Source: Nocardia caishijiensis NBRC 108228 (lineage in GTDB: Bacteria; Actinomycetota; Actinomycetes; Mycobacteriales; Mycobacteriaceae). From it: a stretch of DNA of 64,000 nucleotides. Position numbers and translations under genes: made by a program. Below, piece by piece: positions 30,601 to 39,600 of this stretch. The stretch is from positions 62,001 through 126,000 of the forward strand of contig NZ_BDBE01000029.1 in NCBI RefSeq assembly GCF_001612825.1, read 5' to 3'. Position 1 is the first letter of the stretch; each line of letters opens with the position of its first letter. Below the pieces are notes generated by a model that was not told the DNA's origin, made no database searches, and saw nothing but the letters and a program-made list of their open reading frames with translations.

Positions 30601-33600
30601 TATCGAGCGGGAGCCGGACGAATCGCCGAGACGAACCACTCCGCCGTCGCCCGTGTAGAGCACAGGTTCGCGACCGCGATCGATCGGGCCGCACGAACAG
30701 ACACCGGGCGACGACCCGAACAAGAAACCGTCACCGTCGATCCGCCGACGAGAAGTCCCGACGGCGAGCTCGTCCACCTCGCGCCAGCCGACTTGATCGC
30801 CCACCGAGCGACCACACCGCTCGCGTCGCCGCCTGACCGCGCCACCGCGACGATGCCCGCGTCCGACATGCTTGCCGCCGAGCTGCGAACCGCCATCGAT
30901 CGTCGCGCGTCGGCAACCGACCGGTTGCGGGCGTTGGCAGCCGAGCTCGGTCTCGATGTACGGGATCGTGGACCGCACCAGGTGTGGGAATCCATCACCC
31001 GCGCCGATGCGCTCGCCCCTCATCATGCGACCGCGGGTCGACGACTCCACGACTATCAGCTGGCCGACGCCGCGGTCAGCGCCGCCCGCGAGCAACTCCA
31101 CGCGCGAGCGGTCGCCGATGCGCTGGCAGCAGCGGGCGCGACAACGGTGCGGCCGGGCATCGGCGCCGACGCGCACATCCTGGTGGCGACAACGGACCCG
31201 GACCCCTATACACGGACACTCACACCCAACGCGCACCGTCGACTCCACAACACCGAGGGCCACGTCGCGATCCAGCGTGTATTCGTCAGCGAGGGTGGCA
31301 ACGTGCACCTGGCCGACCTCGCCCTGCACCGCGACGACCTCGCCCCAAGAGTGGCTACCGAACACGGCTCGACCCACACCACCATCGGCACCGATACGCT
31401 CATCCGCCGAGTCGCCACAAATCTTCGCAACCTCGGTCACCACGACGTCGTGGTTCACGGCAACGAATCCGGGCTACCTGTCGATGCCATGGGCAATCCA
31501 GTCGATCCACAGCTGATCATCGGGGCCGTCCGGGCGAATCCGAACTACCAGCCAGGTACCCCGATCCGACTGGTCTCCTGTCACAGCGGTAGTGATTCCA
31601 GCTGGGCACAGCAGCTCGCCGACGCCCTGGACGTCGAGGTCCACGCACCCACCGACATCGTCGGGGTCCGCAACCAACCGGGTTCCGCTGCGATCGTCCA
31701 CAACGACGGTCACTGGCGCACCTTCGAACCCTCATCGGAGGCCCAGCGATCCTCGGTCACACCGGCCACGGGTGAACTCGCCGACCACCGAACCAGCCGA
31801 ATCCACACCCCCGCAGCTGATTACCTGAGCTCGAACACACCGACCCCGACGCCCGGCTTCGATATCACCCGACAACCGGACGGGACGATTACCAGGATCT
31901 CGATACGAATACACCTGCGACCCGAAACGGGCGTCTCGACAGCCGAACTCGCAGACATTCGCAACCTGACCCACCAAGCGATCGCCGAAATATGCGGTAT
32001 CGCGGCACTTGCCGATCAGGATCACCTCGGCGGCCCGACCGCGCCGCTACTTCTGCCCGATGGTTCCGAACTCCAGATCGATGCGGAGTTCGTCGACCGG
32101 CCGGACGCCGCCCACCTCCGGGTACCGATCACTCGCGTCCGAGGGCTCATCCCCCATGGCATCCCATCGGATGCCACCCCTCGAGAAGTCGCCGTGTACC
32201 TCCGCGACCACTTCGGTCTGCAGCCGCACAACAACACCCCCGACAAGGGGATGCGACTCGACGGAATGGAACTCTACGAATTTCGGGACGAAATCGCTCA
32301 CCAAATCGTCGCAGCTGGTACCCGCTCGCCACTACCGTCCATCGCCGAAGCACGCGCACGTGCCTTCCATCCACCAGTATCTCTCGAACACCAGCACTAC
32401 CAGGAGGAACTGCGCGCCTCTGCCTTGGACGGCGACCGATATGTCCGTGGCTTCGATCCCCGCACCCACCCCGCCGCCCGGCTGATCAACCCCGGCGGGC
32501 TGGTGACGCCGAGCCGCACCGCGAACTGCTGGGAAGCCACGGTCGCCGCGATCATGACCTTCTACGGGGCTCCCACCGTCGCTCGCGCCGCGCAGGAGAT
32601 CAACCTGCCCGGGCGGCTCCCGGAGTATCGGGGCATCGGCGACCTCGACGCGGTGCGACGGTGGCTCGGAGCAGCGTCGGTCGACTTCGCTCCCGTCGGG
32701 CACGACGCGCGTTCGTCTGCCGACCGGCTACACGCTCTGGTTGCCGAACTCGGTCCAGGCTCATCAGCATTCGTCGGACTCAGCTGGCCAGGGGGCGGGC
32801 GGCATATGCTGACCATCGTCTACCCCGACGGCGCGGCCTGCCCAGTGTGGTGGGACGCGCAGTCCCAGGAAACATGGGATGCACCGCCTCGACATATCCG
32901 AGAACTGACCGCACTGACCGCAATCCCGCTACGAGCCGATGGGAGCCCTTTCCGTGCCGCTGCCGATCACGAACAAAGCGCAAGCCAGGGAATACCTCGC
33001 GAAGAACCTCCAATGGGAATTCCCGGAAACGGCGATAGTCCAGGAATTCGCCGAAGGGTGGGTGATTCAACGAATCCCGCAGGACCGCGAGAGCCCTACT
33101 GGTCTGCCGATCATGATCCTGACAGCCGAGACCGGAGTGATCTACCTGTTTCCGAGCTGGTCGCCGAGTATGGCGATCGAGCGGTATCAGACGGCGATAC
33201 GGAACGGAGAACAACCTGGTCCCCAGATCTTCCCCTTTCGGACCCGCATGCACCTGAGGCTCACCCGCGACGAGGGAGACCGGGTCTGGTACCGGGTGCG
33301 CTTGGAGTCACTGACCCGACCCGGCAAGACCGAACCGGACTCCGACCTGATCATCTACACGAGGAGCTTCGTCTACGCCCCGTCGAGCAGCCCCTACGAC
33401 CGAGCGGCGGCCCACGTTCGGAATCGGTTCGAGACTCAGGGCACTTGGCCTCGCGAGCTGACAACCGACTATTAGCGGACTCCGCACGACCTACGGATGA
33501 GGGCCATATCTCGGATGTCACTTCCGATCCTTTCCGAAGCACAAGCCAGGTAGTACCTCGCGACCACACTCCTCCTGCGCCAGGACTTCACGCTGATGGC

Positions 33601-36600
33601 GTTCGACAAGGGCTGGGCAGCGACCGCGCCCCCGAAGTTTTTCGACATTCGGACACTCACGCTCAACGCCCCGAGTTGGGCGGCCAGAACAGTGGCAGCC
33701 AACCACACCCGCGCGCGGCGGGAAGCGACACCGCTGCCCGGCAGGCAGATCCATCCTCCGCTGACCCGATTGCGTCGGAGGCGGACCGAGAATACGCCGA
33801 CCAGCGCCCACTATCTCATCACCGTCGAATCGCTGACCAGCCAGACCCCACTCGAACAGATCCTCCTGACGCTCGACACAATGACCAACACCCACCAGCC
33901 GACCGATCCGATGAGCAGCCGCGCGGCCGTCTGGATTCGCGCGACAGCGACAACCGGCGAGTGGCCGAGCCAGGGCGAGTTGAGCTATTAACCGGCACCG
34001 ATCACGACACGGCGAACGGCCAGGCCCCGGCAACTTCCCGCGATCCTGCCGAGCTGTTCGATCCAACCGTCGGTGGCCGGCGAGCCGCGCTGGCGCTGGC
34101 GTACGCACGAGCCGTCACCGGGAACACTGCCATCCAGATTCCCGATTCGGTCGGCTCGCAGGGAATGACTTTCGACGAATTCACCGCCGCGGCAGGCGCT
34201 TCCCAGGGCCCCCGGGGAGGTCCTGGCCGCATAGTGGGCACACTCGCCGATCTGATCGCCGGACTGAAGCAGGTCGGGGATCGCAGTTGCGCGGTCTTCT
34301 ACCAGTTGGACGACTCGCTCACCCCCTTGGGCTTGTGGCGTGATCCCGCTGTTCAGCAGGCCTTGCAGGCCCACTATCGGGATGCGCTGAATGCGCATGC
34401 CGGTGTCGCGGTCCACCGGGACGGGCAGATCAGCTTCTACGACCCCGCGACGCACACGATCAGTCCCGAAGCACCGCTCCTACCGATGGCTCAACCCCGG
34501 TACGGCGCGGTGTTCTTCGACTCGAGCGGCACGGCGCCCGCCGATCCGGGGAACACCCGAGCGGTGGACGAAGGGACCGAACCTGGGAAACATCAGGTAC
34601 CCGGACACCCGCCGACTCCCCACGACGGCCCTGCGGCCGGTGGCCGCCGGGTCGCGCTGGCACTGAGTTACCTCCGGGACAGCACCGCTAGTAGGTTCAT
34701 CGAACCGGGCGGCCGGGGCCGGTATTCGATGAGTGACCTGTTGTCGCTCACCGGGCACCGATACTGGACGACCTTCTCCGACCCCGGCTGGATCGCTGGT
34801 CACCTCGAATCGCACGGCCCGGGCAGCACCGCATTCATCGTCGAGCGATCCAACCCAGACGACCCAGAGCACGACCTGAACAATCGCTGCGCTGTCCTGA
34901 CCAACCGTGGCGGGGGACTCATCACGGTCTATGACCCGGCCCTGAACACCTCACAGGAGTATCGCCCGGGCGACCGCACCATCCGGCCGACGCAGGTTCT
35001 CTTCCACGATATCGACGGTCACCCCATCGAGCCCGACACCGTGGTGGGCGAAAGCAAGCTGACAGACCAGCATCTCGCGACTTCCCCACGCCCGGACGAA
35101 GCGCGAAAACCCTTTCCGATCGGGCGACACACCGTTCGTCGTGAGTCGGTCAAAGACAGCCTGATCGCACTGCTCGAGCGCCGCGGCGAGCTCGAAACCG
35201 CGCTGCGGGACAACACCTTCACCCCGGCGATCCGAGACAAGATCAACAAAATCGACGCATCGATCGAGCGCCTGCCCAAGCGCACCGGACCGGTCCATCG
35301 GTTGGCCAGGATGGCGTGGACCGAAGTCAACCGCTACCAGACAGGCGGCTTCGTTCAAGAACCCGGATACGTGCTCGCCACGACGAAGAATTTCGAACCG
35401 AATCGCTCGGATATCAATGTGCATTTTACGATCACCGCCAGATCTGCCAGAGCATTCGGCGATCCCGCTCATCTGTACCGACGCTGGAACGGCACTCCGT
35501 TCGATCGCCACGAAGACATCGTTTTCGAGCGCGGTACGTCCTTTTCCGTGACCAACCGCGTACTCGATCCCCGAACCGGAATCCTGCACATCGACCTGGT
35601 CGAACTGGCGGTGGCGGATTCGGCCAAACCCAGCCGCCGTCAGCTCGCCAGCGACTACACCGAGCCGGACGCGAACCACCGCGCTGTCCTCGCGATCAAC
35701 CACATCCGGGCCATGACCGGGAGCAGCTTCATCCAGCCGCAACCGGTGGACCGCAACCACATCAGCCCGGATCAGGTCGATGCCGCCTTCGGGCGCAGGC
35801 CGACGACTTTTCGCGACCCGGCGTGGATCGAGGCCTACCTGCGCGGCCACGGTCACGGCAGCATGGCCATGGTCTGCGTTCAGGACGGTGGGCTCTCGAG
35901 GAGAAATGACGCGAGAAGTCGCGCCTACAACGACCAATTGATCGACAACGCCGTCAACAGCGCGACCTATGTCCTCACCAACGACCACGGCGAGATTTCT
36001 CTCTACGATCCGGCTACACGGGCGACCGAGAAGTTCTCGGATTCACCGCACTACCGAAAGATCAGTCGCGATCACGCAACCGGTTTCCTCACATACTTTG
36101 TCGATCCGACCGGTTTGCCGGTCGCCCCGACCGAGCCCGGACGTACCGTCGTGGACGACAACGATGAGTTTCAGAAACTCTCGCAGAGATCCGCCGGTAT
36201 CTATCGCGGCCGGGTGAGCCCACAGCCGATTTCGTTGACATCCGCCGATCGTGCCGCGCTGCGCAACTACAATGAGAATCTCGACGCGATCAATGAAGAT
36301 CTGCGCACCGGCGGTGGGCTGCGATGGACGGCCAGCGAACAGTTCCACCGAACGCTGGCCAAGTTTCCCGATTACCGGGCCGTCGCATACCGCGTCGAGA
36401 CCCTGCCGATCGGCACGCTGCTCACCGACTACACGCCAGGGTCTGTCGTCCGGGACTCGGGTCATGCGGTCGCTTCCAAAAAGCGCCCGCAGGCCGTCGC
36501 CGGAGACGTCGAGTTCACCATCCTGTCCTCGACCGGAAAAGACGTCGGCCACTACTTCAGCCGACACCAGAACTCCATCGTGTTCGGACTCGGCACCGAA

Positions 36601-39600
36601 TTCCGGGTGATCTCCCGACATCTCGATCCCGATACCGGGGTGATGGAAGTCGCGCTCATGGAGACCAGCGACCTCCACCGGGCCCTCGATGTGGCCGACG
36701 CCGCCCTCACCACGTCGTCGGCCCCCGCACCACCATCTGTTGTCGCGGTCACCGACAGCCCGAGTCCTGTTCCACAGCTACCGGTCGACATACACCGGGT
36801 GGCCGCGCACGGAATGACACTCGAGGAAATCACCGCGACCGTCGGGCGCCCCGCGACCCCGTTCAGCAACTCGAACTGGATCGCCCGTTACCTCGACAAC
36901 CACGGCCCGGGCAGCTCCGCGATCGTCAGCGTCGAGAATCAGAACACCTCTGTGGCTCGTCGACGCCTCGCCACCACCGGCCACGAAAGCCGTCAGGACG
37001 CGGTTCGTTCCGAGTCTTTTCTGCTGACGAACCAGGGTGGCCGAATCTCCGTCTACGACCCGACGACCCGAACCAGCACCGACCTGTCCGACGAAAGTTC
37101 GCACAGGCTCGACGGACACAACAGGCTCCACACGTTCTTCTTCGATCCGTCCGGCGCGCCGATGGTGCCGACAGAATCAGGTCCGACAGCGATAGCCGAT
37201 ACCAGCGACTTCCGTCGCCATGCGGAAACTGTCCAGAATTGGTATCGACGGAATATCAGTCCCCGCTCACTTTATATGTCGATGCAGGAGAAGCGTGGGC
37301 TGCGCAGATTCGTTGCGGGGACGCACACCCCCAACGATCTGGTCGATTTCACGAACGCGCTGACAACTCTGCCCGTTTACCGAGGTCTCGTGTACCGAGT
37401 CGACTCGCTTCCCCTGGAAACCATCATCAACGATTATCGGCCGGGCAGTTTCGTCAGCGACTGGGACATTCGCGTGGCGTCGAAGAGCCCAGCCGCTGCG
37501 GACGCGGGTCAAGTGGCATTCCGGATCATGTCGAGCAGCGGGAAAGACGTCAGCGCCTATGCCCGCAAGCACGGCGAACCGGTGGTGATCTTGCAAGCCG
37601 CTGCGAGATACCAAGTGATCTCGCGGCATCTGAATGCCGAAACCGGGGTGATGGAGATCACCTTGCTGGACGCGGCATTGGTCACGACCGAGACCGACCC
37701 GACCGACGCAGCACCCTTGACCGGACCACCCGAGCGCAACGAGCAGGTGGCCGATCAGGACGACGTTCCACGAGTAGCCGCCACGCCGTACGCCGCCGAA
37801 CCCGCGACCGCGGTCCGGTCCGGTACGACCACCCATGTCGAGCAGAACGACTTCGCCACACCACCGCTCACCGACATCGCCGCGACCCGCGAGTTCGGGC
37901 CGGGGCGAATAGCCCCGTTGGAAACGCAGGCATATCAGGACGACGTGGAACGGGCAGCGGGAGGCAGAGCCGGATTCGATCCGCGGACCGATCCTGTGCC
38001 GATCAACGACGGCGGCATGTCCGTGCCGGGGCGCTTCACCAACTGCGTCGAATGTGTGATGGCGGGTTTGTCGTCGTTCTTCGGGCGGCCGACGGTCGCT
38101 TTCCCCCGCGAAAGCCAGCTCCTTTCCAACGGCACCATGGGCTACGCCAGCGGGGAGAGCCCCCGCCGCGTCGCACAGTGGCTCGGCGCGGATCTGCTGC
38201 AGTTCGACCCAGCGCTCGATGTCACCGAGCACTACCGCCAATTGCACGATCTGATCGCCGAACTCGGGCCAGGCTCCGCCGCCTTCGTCGCCACCCGCTG
38301 GCAGCGGGTCGACGAGGCCGGACAACGAGTGTTCCGACCCGACGGCAGCCGAGTTCTCAAAGGCGGTCACGCCAGCGCGGTCGTCTTCCCACTCGACGCC
38401 GACGGTCCGGTGTGGTGGGATCCGCAGTCGAGCACTACCGACGACAGCCCATCGGCGAAATTCCTCTCCGACGCGGGCCAATTGCGAGTCATCGTCCTGC
38501 GACCCGATGGGAGCGTCTACCGTGCCGGAACCGATCCGAACCAGGGCCGAAGCCGAGACCTACCTGACAACGGCGCTTGGCCACGACCGGAAATGGCAAC
38601 TCGTCCCCACGGAGTTCGGCTGGATCGTCTCAGCGGAACCGACGGACCAGGAGCTCGCGGACGAGGAGTACCTGAGCCTGCCGATGCTGGTGCTCGACAG
38701 CCGGACTCGGCAGATCCTCCAATTTCCGAGTTGGTCGGAGCGAGCGGTGGCCGACAGCTACCGGGAATCGATCAGATCGGGCACACCGCCCGGGGTACAG
38801 ATCTACCCGCACCGCGTCCGGCTGCGGTTGACGCTGCGGCGACACGATCCGGCCGAGCTGGAATACCTGATCCGGGTCGAGTCCCTGGAGTCACCGAACA
38901 CGCCGGTGACGGAGTACTCGATGCTGATCGACCGGCGCACCGGTCATCACCGGCCGACACGCGAGGAGTCGGCACACGCGGCGGCGTGGATACGCATGCG
39001 GAACCACCGCGAGAGCAGGTGGCCGACCGACGGGACAGTCGTGTACTGAGTCCCCTTGCCGCAGAGGTCCACGCGCAGTTCGGATTCGACACCGAAGCCG
39101 GTGTCGCGCACCATGCCCACGACCCCGCGATGGCCGATCTCGCGGACCGGGTACGCCGCGACGACCGGTATTTCACCGCCGACGTCCACCTCGACGACAC
39201 CGGCGCGGCGGTCATCGGCGGGCGGCGCTTCAGCCCGGAAGAGTACGGCGACCTGCTCAGCCAGCACACGCGGTGGGACGGACGGACACCCGTCCGCCTC
39301 ATCGGCTGCGACGCCGCCTCCGTCCCCTTCGCCGCCCGCCTCGCGGCACATCTGGGCACCGACGTCCTGGCACCGACAGCCCGCGCCTGGACCGACGAAC
39401 ACGGCCGCGTCTACACCAGCGGCTTCGAGATCGACGCCACCGGCAACCGCCGCCCGCGCATCCCACCCGATGGGCAGTGGATAACCCACCACCCCGACGG
39501 CACGACCACACTCACCACCACGGACGGCTTCGCTCCCGGAACCCCGACGACGGACCGCTCGTCACTCGACCCGAACACTGCTCGTGAGCGCGGTTGGCGC

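Larger units (their letters stand above)
23041..31360 (+). repeat. giant toxin: six divergent copies of a helical/strand module
   Basis: Copies at about residues 785-930, 945-1244, 1711-1910, 2040-2230, 3090-3290 and 3385-3550, separated by toxin modules. Each has an Arg/Glu/Ala-rich helical half, then a sandwich with the pattern G(I/V)L-x-G-x-x-x-R-x-L and ends in (I/V)-x-(F/Y)-x-RV(V/F)-(I/L/V)-D(D/E)-x-G-x-x-x-L-x-D. They precede effector modules and are probably structural spacers or a delivery domain. I do not recognise a named family. Confidence 0.6.

Noticed and set aside
36324..38567. A 747-codon frame overlapping the toxin modules in the third phase
   Set aside because: Arg-rich with no motif; the toxin frame here has papain-like and ART-like motifs. 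It differs from the nested immunity frames, which have family patterns.
28565..39049. Programmed frameshifting or assembly errors as the reason for frame switching
   Set aside because: The nested frames have their own starts and stops, and the toxin frame continues afterwards in its original phase without a compensating shift. The same layout recurs five times, so an error or frameshift signal is unnecessary.
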